Assembly: GCA_963576565.1 (NCBI GenBank)
Contig: OY755046.1
Location: 60,429,471 to 60,493,470 of the forward strand
Reading direction: 5' to 3'
DNA: 64,000 nt
DNA from: Aspidapion aeneum
Taxonomy: Eukaryota; Arthropoda; Insecta; Coleoptera; Brentidae
In this document: piece after piece, positions 1 through 11,810 of the stretch
Layout: each line of letters opens with the position of its first letter
Position numbering within the stretch: position 1 is the stretch's first letter
Program-made: the position numbers and the translations under genes
Notes under the pieces: model-generated
Seen by the model: the letters and a program-made list of their open reading frames with translations, nothing else
The model's database searches: none
Told to the model about the DNA's origin: nothing

Positions 1-340
1 TCCAAATTCACACTCTAAATACCCAAAAAGGCTTCTGTTTCGATGTTCGTGAACACCCTGTATTTGGGGATTTATTTCTGCCAAACCAGTCAGTAGCCGA
101 AACTGAAGGTTCTCCATATATTTTGAGTTGTTTTACACCAGAAGCATGGACTCCTTAAGCCTAAGATTTTTTTAGATATTATCCCCATATTTCATAAATA
201 AAAACAAATGGAACCATGATGGACACTCCAAGTAAACTAGACGCTATGTCAGCCATGAAAACAGTTTTTGTAAATATCTCAGAAACGGTAGCTCCTACGA
301 AGTTTTTAGTAATAAAAAGAGTTAAATGATAGGTCCTTAC
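1..340. repeat. Intron of the giant gene: old repeat remnant
   Basis: Bases 1-65 resemble 28887-28950 (shared ending ACACCCTGTAT), and 180-310 resembles 29295-29400 (shared TTGAAAACAG-type core and TACGAAGTTTTT). Both pairs appear to be decayed copies of dispersed insect repeats. I see no exon here. Confidence 0.45.
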
Positions 341-472
341 CATCGCATAAGCATCTAAAGGGTTCACACAACGTCTTGGGATCAATCTTGACGTCAACTA
401 CAGAAAACTTTTTAGCTGCTTTGTGCTGGGGTAGCTGAATGACTGCGTATGACATGCTGGGGTGGTGATTAT
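341..472 (-). CDS. Sixth coding exon of giant zinc-finger gene; gene continues past the left edge
   Basis: A TTTTTGCAG acceptor is followed by ATAATCACC; the G carried over makes Asp, then NHHPSMSYAVIQLPQHKAAK and on to EPFRCLCDG. The exon ends GATG before GTAAGG, phase 1, and no stop codon is reached. CRCLC-type cysteines at the end suggest another metal-binding unit may continue in the next exon, which lies outside the window. With this exon the visible coding length is 10,177 bases. Confidence 0.75.
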
Positions 473-728
473 CTGCAAAAATTAAATACAATGATTAAAT
501 AAATTACTTTTTGGGCTGGTCCTCAGCAATTGGTGATGGTAGCTGAATTTTGATCATGCTATACGAAATACAATGATTAAATAAATTACTCTTTGGACAC
601 GACCTCAGCAAATGGTGATGGTAGTTAAATTTTGATCAAGCTGTATCTTTTTAAGCTTTTATTTCGGTATTGTCTTCTACAAATCATTTTTAAATATCAT
701 TTTTATCGTTAAGGATAATTGCTACACC
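473..728. other. Intron sequence, nothing recognised except target duplication
   Basis: AT-rich intron with an imperfect internal duplication around 484-610 (shared ATACAATGATTAAATAAATT). The last eight bases are the left target-site duplication of the neighbouring hAT element. Confidence 0.4.
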
Positions 729-2129
729 CAGTGGCGGTGGGCACGTGCACTCCCAAATTTTACTTAAAAAAATATTAAAATTTGATTATTCTTTAATTTA
801 ATTAATAATTACCCCAAACGGAATTCACTAAAGACTGGAATATTACCTACAAATTAATACGCGGTTTATATGTGTTTGTATTCGTGTTCAAACCACCTGC
901 GGTGCATGACGAATGCGCTATATAGTTAGTTCGAATCTATTTATTCACTTTTATTTGCACCGTAGATGTTATGTCGCATTCTAATTACGAAATATAGAAA
1001 GAGAGCAGGACATGTCCCAATAGAATTTTACAGTACATAGAATCTGAACCTTCTTTCGGCACAGCGCGTATACAAAAACTAGCCTCGATGCCGCCCGCAC
1101 CCCTGTGACGCCCTCCGCGCCCATGGTTCGCGTCGCATGTTAGAGCAGCTCACGGGCACGTTTAATTAGTGCGCTTAGACAATTTGGCATAGTGATAGTG
1201 CAACGATTACTTTTCCAACTATCGAGTAGATGTATGTATGTATGTATTCGAAAGTGGCGGCAGGCCCTACAGGACCTCCACGCACTGCGACCACAAATGG
1301 ATCTATTGTGCCCACGTACCTACATACTGAGTTTGACTAAAGTAGCATATTTTTTTTCCACCCAGTACATGAAAAAACTCTGCAGATTAAATGATTTAGG
1401 CTTAACACTTTGGCTCAAAGATATACCACTAAGGCCTCTGCAATATTAGCCATCCATCGAGTAGATACTGATACTTTTAATTCGAGTATCAGATTTTTGT
1501 ATTCCGTACTAAGTAATCATTATATTATCGGTAAATCCAATAAATACGGAGATTTTCTATGTTGTCAATGGTATACGTAAACGCAATAGTTCATTTAATA
1601 ATTTTAGTAAATAAATATCGGTCCAAATGATTACAAGTACTCCAAACTCGTTACTCATACGGCCGATGCCGATACAATTGATACGAAAGTAACACTTCGG
1701 CTTCGGTCCCATTCGGGATTCGAGTAACGAGTATTTGGCGTCGAAGGATTCGATTACTTCGAATCCGCCCATGTATCAGATATTAAGTATCGAGTAGATA
1801 GTATTTGCACACCACTATTTTGGCATTATCGGTCGGGCGCTGGCGGTTTGTTTTGATTTCGACGATTTGGTATTTACGACAATGGCGGAAGTTTCTAATT
1901 CTGATAGCATTAGCGTGCAATATTTAAAAGCAATTAAATTTTCATCTTTGTGATTAGAAGAGAAAATATGTGAACTAGGTATGATACATTTATTATTTAT
2001 TTATAATTTCAATAATAATAGGTAGGTAACTAATATCTAACTAAATATCTCATTTTTTAATAATTTGCAAAAAAAAAAATTTTTTTTTTGGTGTGCACTC
2101 CCAATGTTTTTCACCACGCGCCGCCACTG
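729..2129. mobile_element. Non-autonomous hAT-type element
   Basis: Both ends carry the terminal motif CAGTGGCGG in inverted orientation, and identical 8-bp flanks GCTACACC (721-728 and 2130-2137) mark the target-site duplication. An 8-bp duplication with a CAGTGGCGG-like terminus is characteristic of the hAT superfamily. The interior has no transposase-like frame, so the element must have been mobilised in trans. It inserted into the ACACCCTGTAT end of an older repeat inside the intron. Confidence 0.8.
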
Positions 2130-2137
2130 GCTACACC

Positions 2138-2882
2138 CTGTATATGATTATAATGATCCAAAAATTCAATAATAAGGCATATTTATCTAAAACACGATAT
2201 TTTATACGTGTAATAACCTATAACGTTATTATTGCCAGCTTTTCTAGAAATTCGACCAGTGTGTAGCGATGAAATATTCATAGGAGTCGTAGGATTTCCG
2301 TTAAAAATAGTCTCAAATTGCAGTATCACCCCATGAGGGGTGGTTTGAGGTTCGAAAAACCATAAAAATAGTCCATGATTAGTAAAAAAGCTAAAGAATA
2401 CATAAATAACTTAAAACTATATCTGTAGATGCTATACCGTATTAAATAAATATCAATATTTAAATCTTGTAAAAAGCACAAGATATATTCGAATCCGTTT
2501 TCAGTTACACCTCTACCAAAACTTGTCTAAAAAATTAACATGTAAAATATGGCGGACAGCTGACACCGTTTTTATTGGACATCTCCTAGTGACGTTTGGA
2601 GGTTTAAATATGGCTACCATTTTTAAACCAAAATATTATATTCTTTTTATTTATTTCTAACCTTTGTGTAGAAATAATATCTTTGTTACAACGCAAAAAG
2701 ACCCATATCACAAGGTATTTATGAAAAATTTATATTAATATTAAACAACAAAAATCTCCTAGGATTGGAGCACTTAGCACTGTAGACCCTTTAGCAAATA
2801 CTGGTGGTAATGTTGAACACTGTACGTAAATATTTTTAAATTCGTTGAAACCTGTGCTTTACGGAAAGAAAACCAGTCTTAC
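2138..2882. other. Intron sequence, nothing recognised
   Basis: AT-rich. It continues the older repeat into which the hAT element inserted. No open frame of note and no further terminal repeats were seen up to the donor of the zinc-finger exon. Confidence 0.4.
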
Positions 2883-3076
2883 CTTGATGCAAACAAACAT
2901 ACTCCTTCAACCAAGAGCGGTAAAGGCAGTATTTGCAAGCGAATCTGCAATGCGCATGACGTATGTCCAAGTGCATGGGCACATGTTCCCACGGAGTTTT
3001 CAGGTCACAGTAAACGCAAGGGATCATCACCTCAGTGTCTGATTTGTGGGCCTTAAGATGACGCTCCAAGAAGGCT
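2883..3076 (-). CDS. Fifth coding exon: C2H2 fingers (residues 3285-3348)
   Basis: AG from the previous exon plus A makes Arg, then AFLERHLKAHKSDTEVMIPC. The H-x3-H pair here completes the finger begun by CPHYYC in the previous exon, so the intron splits a zinc finger. Two more finger-like units follow: PCVYC ... HLDIRH and ACKYC ... CLHQ. Acceptor is TTTATAG and donor is CAAG before GTAAGA. The exon ends in phase 1 with a single G. A zinc-finger cluster near the C-terminus fits a DNA- or RNA-binding role, inferred from the fold family only. Confidence 0.82.
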
Positions 3077-3329
3077 CTATAAATTTAATTTATTAGTTTC
3101 GAAACATATAGCTAGAAGGGGATATGGGTGCCCTTACTACGAGTAAATGAACTGTATGCTTGATAAAATTATGTATTATATATCGCGCTTGCGCAAACAC
3201 GGACGGTGCACCTATATCTCCTCCTATCTACAAATATGATTCAAACAAATATGTTTAATACCGAAAACCGGCTAGAAACTAGCCAAAACTGAATTGATCA
3301 CAGATTTAATAGCCAATATTTATAGCGAA

Positions 3330-4142
3330 GCAACAACATCAATCAAAATCCACGAAGGAACCAAGCATAAGAAGTGTTGTCAGACAGGGTGCCACAATAT
3401 CCCCTAAATTATTTAACCAGGAACTAGAAGATGTTTTTAAAAACTTAGATTGGGAAGAAAAAGGTATCAAAGTAAACGCACAATACTTGAACCACCTAAG
3501 ATATGCTGATGATATCGCCTGAATAACAGATAAGAAAGAAGAACTGATAAAAATGCTGGAAGAACTTAATACAGCAGCCACAAATATAGGCTTGAGTATG
3601 AACTACACTAAAACTAAAATCATAACAAACACAGATGAAGATATCACGATCAGAATAAATCAAGAGCAAATAGAACAAGTAGAAGAATATATTATTAAAC
3701 TAACAAAAGAAAACCAAACAGCTGAAATCAAGAGACTAGTAAGATTGGCATTCGGTAAATTAATATACTCAGTACCTCACGAACAGAACAAAACGAAAGT
3801 TCCTGTACATACCTATGGATCCAATCTGTACACTTACAAAATCAAATATGAATAAAATATCAAAAGCTAACAGATAGGAGAAGGGATTAATGGATAACAG
3901 ATAAAACAAAAGTAAGGGATGTTAGAGCAGAAGTAGCAAAATTAAAATGAAAATTTGCCGGTCATAATGTCAGACAGAAAGACGATCGATGGAACAAATG
4001 TATTGTAAACTGGAGACCTTGGGAAAATAAAAGAAATGAGATGGGCGGACGATTTGAAGAAACATGCGGAAACTAAATGGATGAACACAGCGACAGACAG
4101 GAAAGAGTGGAAGATATTGAGGAAGGCCTATGAACAAAAATG
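3330..4142 (+). pseudogene. Non-LTR retrotransposon remnant, reverse transcriptase family 1
   Basis: Plus strand, antisense to the host gene. Readable pieces are RQGATISPKLFNQELEDVF, then LRYADDIA at about 3500-3520, where the usual Trp codon reads TGA, then MLEELNTAATNIGLSMNYTK. After a deletion the tail reads RWADDLKKHAETKWMNTATD and on to EWKILRKAYEQK before a stop at about 4142. YADD is the reverse-transcriptase active-site motif, and the WADDLKK tail is familiar from insect non-LTR elements. Frameshifts and stops make it a dead copy; the endonuclease and the 5' half are missing. Confidence 0.75.
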
Positions 4143-4199
4143 AATCAAAGATGGCTAAGTAGAGATAGATAGAGAAAGAAGTTTTCTAAGAAACTCCTA

Positions 4200-5285
4200 G
4201 AACCAAAAACCGTCGATTTGCAGAAGGCATATGATAGTATATCACTAAATCTACTGTGGAAAGCGTTGGAAAACACAAACATAAGCGTACAACTAATTAA
4301 GGCCATCAAAGAGTTATACCGCAATAGTAAGGCAAAACTTAAAATAAAAGCAAAACTAACGAAAGGCTTTCAAGTAAATAAAGGTCTTAAACAAGGTTGC
4401 TGTATCTCGCCTACGCTCTTCAAGATATACTTTAAACTAACAAGTCCTTAAAGTATGGAAGAGAAAATGCCAAAACATGGGAATTCCGTTGGACGAAACC
4501 ACCTTGTATACTTTATGTTTCGCCGATGATCAAATAGTAGTGGCTCAGGATTATGACGGCCTCAAATATATGACACGAAAACTAATAGAAGAGTACAATA
4601 AGTGGGTGCTAGAGGTTAATCTCAATAAGACAGAGTATATGTGTATCGGTGGAATGAAACAGGATCTAATCTTAAATACCGGGCAGCGAATTCAGTCCTG
4701 TGATGAGTATAAATTCTTAGGTCTAAAAATTACAGCTGACGGAAGACTAGACAAAGCTATAAAAGATCGAAACGTACAAGAAAGAAAAGCAATAACTTTA
4801 TTAAATGGAATAATTTGGGACCAAAGTATATCAAAACATAACAAAAAGCTTATATATAACACCATTGTAAAAAGTATTATTACATACGGCTCAGAAGTAT
4901 GGCCAATCAAGGATTGAACAGAAAAAATGCTTTCCGCTACGGAGATGTACTATTGGAGAAGAACAGCAGGGAAATCAAAAAGAGAAAGAGTTACAAATCA
5001 AAGAATAAGAGAAATTATGACAGTGGGTGAACGTACTTTAGTGGATGATATAAGAACAAAACAACTGGTGTGGTACGGACATGTACAAAGAATGAATGAT
5101 GAAAGACTACCTAAACAAATGCTACAATGGAAACCAACTGGCCGAAGAAAACGAGGACGGCCAAGGAGAAGCTGGAGAGAAGGAATAGACAGTGAAATAA
5201 GAATAAGAGGCCTTGATGATGAATTATGGGCAAACAGAAACGAGTGGAGATTGGGTATCGGAAGACGTAGAACGTTGTGAAACCG

Positions 5286-5336
<51 letters not shown>
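4200..5336 (+). pseudogene. Non-LTR retrotransposon remnant, reverse transcriptase family 2, with (TA)n tail
   Basis: Plus strand. Three frames carry consecutive parts: QKAYDSISLNLLWKALENTN to LKQGCCISPTLF (4218-4448), LCFADDQIVVA with the catalytic FADD (4477-4914), and VWYGHVQRMNDERLPKQMLQ to GRRKRGRPRRSW (4927-5277), a basic C-terminal end typical of insect members. A single-base frame change and a TGA separate the frames. The coding end is followed by a pure TA tract (5291-5336), which fits the short repeat tails of these elements. Related copies occur at 22965, 56010 and 63550. Confidence 0.8.
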
Positions 5337-5338
<2 letters not shown>

Positions 5339-5541
5339 AAAAACAAAACAAGCCACGGTTGAAGATACACAATCAATAAAACATTCTTACCAAAGACCAG
5401 CAGCAAACGGGACTAAAAGCTAGTAAATTCAATAAAATAATTTTAAATAAATACAGTAAAAAATTAGCTAAAAGCTAGTCAGTTCTAAAAAATAAATTAA
5501 AATATAGTTAAAAATTTTTCTAAAAAATAACTTTTTCTTAC
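5337..5541. other. Intron sequence next to exon donor, nothing recognised
   Basis: AT-rich, with a partial internal repeat of the motif AGCTAAAAGCTAGT near 5415-5480. Confidence 0.4.
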
Positions 5542-6067
5542 CTAAAATTGGTTGTAAACAAGCAATAATAGTGCGGACACTTATAAAGATCGCCAGGCGT
5601 CTCGATAAACTTAGTCATCGCTTTGGGTGCCTTCCTCGGCTTGTTTAGCTCCGCCTGAGTCAGCTTTGCTTCCTTAATAACCAACGATTGAGGCTGAGGC
5701 TTGGAACTAATCGGAGTCAACGGTGGTGGAGGTATCGCTGAACTACTAGGTGATGAAACAACCATTGATTGCCCAGCGCTTGTCGAATGAGGCTGGTTAG
5801 AGGATACCAGCTTGACAGCGTTGCTTGGTTGACCAGGTATGGCTCCTATCCCTGCTTGACTGGTGACAAGGATTCCGGAAGGTATTCCTCCTAAGGTAGG
5901 TTGACCAGAGCCAGATGCTGAGCGTGGGGAAAGAGTCAGAACTTGGGTTATCTTCTTGGGAGATTGTGTAATTGATTTTGATTGACTAGAAGTCGGGGAC
6001 TCAGCTAAAGACATTACCTCGGCGATTTTAAAGGTGAATGGGTTGTCTGAGGACATTTCCAAGGTAC
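5542..6067 (-). CDS. Fourth coding exon of giant zinc-finger gene (residues 3110-3283)
   Basis: The acceptor TTTTTGCATCAG is followed by GTACC; the G ending the giant exon plus GT makes Gly, so phase agrees exactly. The exon encodes a Ser/Pro/Gln-rich disordered stretch (for example IPPPPLTPISSKPQPQS) and then FIETPGDLYKCPHYYCLFTT, which begins a C2H2 finger. It ends TTTTAG before GTAAGA, leaving two bases (AG) for the next exon. It is separated from the giant exon by a 7.6-kb intron filled with transposons. The only weakness is that all of this rests on reading splice signals by eye. Confidence 0.82.
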
Positions 6068-6173
6068 CTGATGCAAAAATCTTCATTACAATAACTGTAC
6101 CAACTGTTACAACAAATTTTTATAAACGTAAATTTTAGTACCAGTAAATTAAAAAAGAAGCTTTTGTTTCTGT

Positions 6174-6894
6174 TTTTAGCTCACACATATACTATACTAT
6201 AGTAGTGTGAGCTATGGTGATCCTAATTTTTTCGAGAAAAAAAAAGTTGCTCCGATTTCAAAAATTTTTATATATCTTTGCGTTTCAGATGATTTTGAAA
6301 CTTTTTTGTTGCGCCGTCTGTCTGTCTGTATGTCTGTCTGTCTGTCTGTAACGACCAACGCGCATAACTCAAAAACTGCTTGGCCGATTTTAGTGAAATT
6401 TGGTACCTAGGCTGGGTCTTGGGTCGAGATGGTCCCATTTAAAAATGAACAAAATCCACCGAACACAAACCAAATAAAAGGGTGGGGGTAGATTTCAAAA
6501 TTAGAGTTTATGTGAAAATATGGCGTGTGGGATATCGAACGAAAGGTAATTGAGTCTGCAGTTAAACAAAATACATTTTAATTTATTTTAAAAAAAGGGT
6601 GGGGGTATATTTTAAAAATTAGAATTTAAGTAAAAATATGGCGTGTGTGATATCAAACGAAAGGAAATTGAGTTTAAAAAAATACATTTTAGTTTTTGTT
6701 TCTTTTAAGGGTGGGGGTAGATTTCAAAAATTTGAGTTTAAGTCAAAACATGGCTTGTGTCGTATCAAACAAAAGGTAATTTAGTCTGGAGTTGAATAAA
6801 ATATATTTCAGTTTTGAGTTATATTAGCTCACACGTACACTATAACTATAGTACCTAGTGTGAGCTTAGGGGCCCATATATTGGCAGAGTATTT
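6174..6894 (+). mobile_element. Palindrome-ended 0.7-kb element, copy 1
   Basis: Begins with an imperfect palindrome framed by AGCTCACAC and GTGTGAGCT, and has a second such palindrome about 70 bases before its end, then terminates GGCAGAGTATTT. The interior has a CTGT/CTGC-rich tract, the segment CGCATAACTCAAAAACTGC, and three roughly 115-base direct repeats each with a GGGTGGGGGTA core. Two other copies in the window share exactly these limits. No transposase is encoded. The superfamily is unclear; the hairpins at both ends are the striking trait. Confidence 0.7.
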
Positions 6895-7147
6895 CCATGG
6901 GTAGCTCAAAAGCTTATTTTCACGGGGGTCCATGATCTAATAGACATCTATTAAGTGTTGACGGTTAACTGTTTTGTCCTAATGGGACTCCTCAGAACCC
7001 TGCTTGATCAATGTGACACCCTTGAGAAGTTAATCAGACCGTTTTGTCTCTCATCCTACGTCTATAGTAAGAAAATCCTCGCAAGAAACGCCATCTACTA
7101 GATACGAGAGAAACTAGAACAACAGCAGGCGAGTATAAACTGCTATA

Positions 7148-7974
7148 CGAGGGTGGATCAAATATAAACAAGCCTTTTAAACTTACTAACGGAAAAGTCA
7201 TTCAAGATGAACGTGGCCGTTATAATTTTAGAGTAGGGATATTCAGGAGCATGTAGGCGGCTGGTAGTACCGCGATGCTCATTTGGCCAGGAGCAATCGC
7301 AATGAGCGAGAAGAAGGTACACAGCAGTGTTGCGCAAAGAATAATCATTAAATTCCTTACACGCGAAAATGTGAAACCTACTAAAATTCGATGCAGATTG
7401 CGAGCACAGTTCGGAAATAAGACGCTTTCGTGGGTACTTGGAAAAACTTGGTGCAAAGAAATTAACGACGGCCGTAAGCGTGTCGACAACGTGAGTCACC
7501 CACGTCGTCCGCGTACCATCATTTCTGCAGGCAAAGTTTTAGCGACCTTTTTCTGGGACTGGAGAGGAGTTTTGTTCGTCGATTTTTTGCACGAGCGAAT
7601 AACAATAAACGCGGTTTACTACTGCAACTTACTCGACCAGGTAAAGCTTGATTATCGCCAAAAGAGAAAAGCACACCCCATCCAAGGCCAAAATCAAAGA
7701 AATGAACCTTGCGATTTTCATATATTTGGCCCACTCAAAGATTCACTGAGAGGCGAGCAATTTCAGACCAATAAAGAGGTGGAGGTATTCGTGCACAACT
7801 GGTTAGATACCCGCCCAGCTTCCTTTTATAAAAACGGGATTAAGAAACTGTCAAACCGTTGGGAAAAGTCTATTAACAGATAAGTGTAGAAAAGTAGAAT
7901 AAAATTCTGTTTTGTGTCATGTTTCTAAATATTAGTTTATAAATAAAGGCTTGTTTATATTTGATCCACCCTCG
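7148..7974 (+). mobile_element. Internally deleted mariner nested in the larger element
   Basis: Perfect 30-bp terminal inverted repeats (7148-7177 and 7945-7974; they open CGAGGGTGGATCAAATATAA) lie between TA duplications at 7146-7147 and 7975-7976. It interrupts the left inverted repeat of the host element: joining the flanks restores continuity with the uninterrupted right copy near 12235. At 827 bp it is shorter than a full-length mariner. Confidence 0.9.
7275..7883 (+). pseudogene. Truncated mariner transposase
   Basis: A 202-residue open frame that retains segments of a mariner transposase: an N-terminal helix-turn-helix part (SVAQRIIIKFLTRE), the linker-like SHPRRPRT, FFWDWRGVLFVDFLHE, and the C-terminal PCDFHIFGPLKDSLRGEQF and FVHNWLDTRPASFYKNGIKK. 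Intact mariner transposases are about 345 residues with a DD34D triad. Here the part carrying the first Asp and much of the catalytic core is deleted, yet the frame stays open. It cannot be a functional enzyme as it stands. Confidence 0.8.
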
Positions 7975-8437
7975 TAGATATCGATCGATGAAAAGATCGA
8001 TTGCAAAAAAAAAGAAACCGTGACCTACGATAGCACTTCTGTCTTTTAGGCCAGAGCAACGCTGATAGCGTTTTTACCCACCTTCAAACGTGAGCGTCAA
8101 TCAGCGGAAATATTTATCTTAGTTAGTTTTTTTTACTAGTACAGATTAGAGTCCCTGTATGTTGACATATTTGGAGCATAGATAAGGGTTTATACTAGTA
8201 TCTGGTTATGTTTACAGGTGTATCTAGAGGTCCTCGATACATTTTATGTGTGTCTACAGCAATGTATATTACTCTCTCTTTCTTGCATAATGCAGTTTTA
8301 CATTTTTTTTTGGATGTTCGTGAACGAAAAGACAAAAACAGTCAAACCACTGCATACAGCATGGTTAAATGCTACAAGATTCATGAAAAATTATTACTGT
8401 ATGTAAGAACAACTACATGCATAAAATATGTGGTACG

Positions 8438-9970
8438 TAAGAAAAAAGGATAGAAGTTTACACGTAGTTACGCTCATTGTTTTAGGATAGCCAGATCCAC
8501 AGCCAATACCTGTCCTCTGTGCGCCCCGGTATAGTGAAGCACACACCGATTGTTTCCCCTAGCGCGACAATCCTTTCTTTCGACAGTTCGTAAATAAAAT
8601 CGATTAATGGTAGTTGTACATAAAATATCGGAAATTAGACGACAACTACGTAACGTATAATCCTTTTTTCAAGGTTGTCCTTTTTTATATCATATTATCT
8701 AATGCTATGTCTACCACAAATTAAAGTTTATCGCTTCCCCAGCGAAACAAATAAGAGAGGGGTCTGTTTTAGAAGCAAATTCTTTCATATTGATTTAAAA
8801 ACCACCTACAGAATTATTCTCAAAAATACCACTGCTTTGTGCTAAACAGTATCCGAGCCTGTTATAAAATTAATTTCAGACATTACTGAACATTTCAGGT
8901 GTCACTGATTGTAGGGAGGTGATTATTTTTGCCTGAAGTTCATCTAAAGTGGTAGTATGTAAGAAAAAAGGATAGAAGTTTACACGTAGTTACGCCCATT
9001 GTTTCAGGATAGCCAGACCCACAGCCAATACCTGTCCTATGTGCCCTCCGGTAAAGTAGAGGGAGGAAATTTATGACACCGATTGTTTCCCCTAGCACCA
9101 CAATCTTTTCGTTCAACAGTTAAAATAAAAAATCGATCGAAGGTAGTTGTACATAAAAAATCGGAAATTTAGGCGACAACTATGTAACGTATAATCTTTT
9201 TTTTCAAAATTATTATTTTTTATAATATTTAATGTTGTGTCTACCACAAACTAAAGTTTATGGCTTTCCCAGCGAAACAAATAAGAAAGGGGTCTGTTTT
9301 AAAAGCAAATTCTTTATACTGATTTAAAAACTACCTAACGAATTAAATTCTCAAAAATACCACCGCTGTGCTAAATAGCTTTCGAGCCTGTTATAAAATT
9401 CAGTTCGGAGATTACTTAGCATTTCAGGTGTTACTGATTGAAGGGAGGTGATTATTTTTGCCTGAAGTTCATCTACAGTGATAGTATGTAAGAAAAAAAG
9501 AATAGAAGTTTACACGTAGTTATGCCCATTGTTTCAGGATAGCCAGACCCACACCGATTGTTTCCCCTAGCACGACAATCTTTTCGTGCGACAGTTAAAA
9601 TAAAAAATCGATCGTGGGTAGTTGTACATAAAATATCGGAAATTTAGACGAGAACTACGTAGTAACGTATAATTCTTTTTTTTCAAGCTTGTTTTTTTTT
9701 CATAATATTTAATGCCGTGTCTACCACAAACTAAAGTTTATGGCTTCCCCTAGCGAAACAAATAAAAGAAGGGTCTGTTTTAAAAGCAAAATCTTTCATA
9801 TTGATTTAAGAACTACCTAACGAATTAAATTCTCAAAAATACCACCGCTCTGTGTTAAAAAGTATCCGAACCTGTTATAAAATTTAGTTCGGACATTACT
9901 TAGGATTTCAGGTGTTACTGATTGTAGGGTGGTGATTAGTTTTGCTCGAAGTTCATCCATAATGGTAGCT
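8438..9970 (-). repeat. Three tandem ~525-bp copies of the transposase 3' end and downstream sequence
   Basis: Copies start at 8438, 8960 and 9489, each opening TAAGAAAAAA, with periods of 522 and 529; the third lacks about 50 bases. On the minus strand each copy includes the C-terminal coding part of the element's transposase (for instance VDELQAKIITSLQSVTPEML in copy 2) followed by its trailing region. Only the rightmost copy is contiguous with the rest of the gene. Confidence 0.8.
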
Positions 9971-11810
9971 CTTAAATGACCATGCGAATAAAGTTGGCTT
10001 TTAGTATAGCCCCATAAAAAAAATCATTGGTTGCCAAATCTGGTGATCTTGGAGGTCAGCTGATAGTACCTTGCCTTGGAAACGTTTCATTTAAAAACAC
10101 TCTCACACACAAAGTGTCATGAGCTGGGCAACCATCTTGCATAAACCAAATTTGGTTACCCTTAATGAAAAAAGGACCAATGATATTGTCACCCAAAATC
10201 CCAGTCCAGTTTTTGAGGATACTGGGTCTGTTTAATGCTGCCAGTTATTTTTGTTTTATTTTGAATTTTTGGGAAAACCTAACCTTAAAGTTTGTTTTAA
10301 TATTTATGGGCTTTTAGCAAAAACCTTAAAAAAAAGAAACTCCTTTTTTGGGCAAATTCCGGTCAGGTGATAATTTCTCTCTTTGTTGAAAGTTATTTTC
10401 TTTTTGATCACCTGATCATTTTGGCAAAAATCATGCGCGCTTTCCACACGCTGGGAGTTTGAAGCGCCACCTTGTGTTTGACAGGGAAATGAAGAACTCA
10501 CTTCCGACAAGACACTGAAAGAAGTCACACGTGTTGTAAGATTAAGACCGAAATTCCAACCACAAGAAAAGCCGCGGCCGCGAGTGAAATTGTGGAACTG
10601 CTGTTAAATGAAAGAAGGTAAGCTTCTAGCGTGTTGTCGATTTTTTTCCTTTGTTTTTAGTTCAATAGACGTCTGTTTCCCAGACGGGGCGAATTTAACT
10701 TTGGGGTAATTTTTTTGGGATATCTCTAGTTTTCTCCCCTTCGGGCAAAGCCGTCTTGGTCCTTGCGACTCGCGTTTATTTGACCCTTCGAACCGTATTT
10801 GGTTCTTCAGATTTTACAGCTTTTTTTTGTTAAAAAATTGGTAATTTTATAGTTTTTTTGAAGCAGCCACATTTTATCGTTTTTTGTCAGATTCGAACAT
10901 TGTTGTTTTTTGTACCGGTTTTTTTTTAACTTCCGCATGGTTTTGAAGGTTGGCTGCCCTGAGTTTGGTATATGACCTCGTGGAAAAAAAACCCCCGTTC
11001 GACATTTCGCAACCGAACCGTCCTGCAGTATGCAAATGTTTATTTTTCCGTGACAAGTAACGAACAACGGAAGGATTGTGACGGCCATAAATTAAAAACG
11101 AACTTTCATCTGTAAACCAAATATTTTTAATAAAATTTTCATCCTGATTGGCTTTTTCAATCATGGTTTCACAAAACTTCATTCTTCAAAACTGATCATC
11201 TGGTTCTGCGTTTTCTTTACTTTAAAACTTACCCATACCGTTTCAAAATGTTTCGGGCGGTTAACAGGAACATGGAGGCAAAGCTTCTGCTGCGGCACAA
11301 ATCATACAGTTCATATCATTATTTTTCAGACAACTTTTTACAACATTTTTTCGTTGGCCTATGCTATTTTTTATGGTAAACAGCTGACAACTGTCAAAGA
11401 GTTCTCTCAAAAAATATGAAATGGAGTATAGTTTCGCACCGTTTCCTTTCCTCTCCCGTTTCACGAACAACAGGTGCCTCTCCTCCACTGCATTTGTGGC
11501 AAAAATTGACACATCCTGTTCGTTGGAAATGGGTCACAATTTTTTGGACCGTGGTACCGCTTGGAATATGCCATTCCTCAAACGCGACAACAAATCAATT
11601 TACCACATCTTGACAGCTATTTCCTGAACGCTTAATGTAATACGCGGCATGGCTTGAGCTAGAATTTGCATAAAAAGCAAATACCCACTTCTCACTTGTT
11701 CCGCTGCACATGACGGAATGACGAAAAACTTCGTGAAAACGAGAGGTCATGATGTATTCTCCTACTATACAGGTGTAAAACAGCGAAAAATATTTTGAGA
11801 CACCGCCCAA
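9817..11810 (-). pseudogene. Decayed Tc1/mariner-type DDE transposase
   Basis: Reading leftwards: N-terminal piece near 11810-11640 (SEKWVFAFYANSSSSHAAYY); helix-turn-helix piece near 11600-11440 (IPSGTTVQKIVTHFQRTGCV); catalytic piece FTDESSFLIYGRHNPSVVRY (11070-11130) with the first Asp; after about 700 bp of apparently foreign sequence, GPFFIKGNQIWFMQDGCPAH with the second Asp near 10130; SPDLATNDFF with the third near 10035; and the C-terminus MDELRAKLITTLQSVTPEIL ending at 9817. Stops and frameshifts throughout show it is dead. Assignment rests on the recognisable DDE motifs. Confidence 0.72.

Noticed and set aside
1..90. Possible seventh exon on the minus strand after a TTTGGCAG-like acceptor at about 81
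   Set aside because: The frame is open and phase-compatible, but the sequence matches a dispersed repeat at 28887-28950, so coding is unlikely.
1192..1449. 85-codon open frame inside the hAT element
   Set aside because: Shows no BED finger, RW motif or other hAT transposase feature.
6207..6410. Open frames with SVCLSVCMSV or the reverse (also at 39035 and 60785)
   Set aside because: They come from the CTGT/GACA-rich tract of the palindrome-ended element; the frame is not conserved among the three copies.
10304..10528. 74-codon minus-strand open frame within the transposase region
   Set aside because: Does not match the transposase; it lies in foreign sequence interrupting the DDE domain and has no recognisable content.
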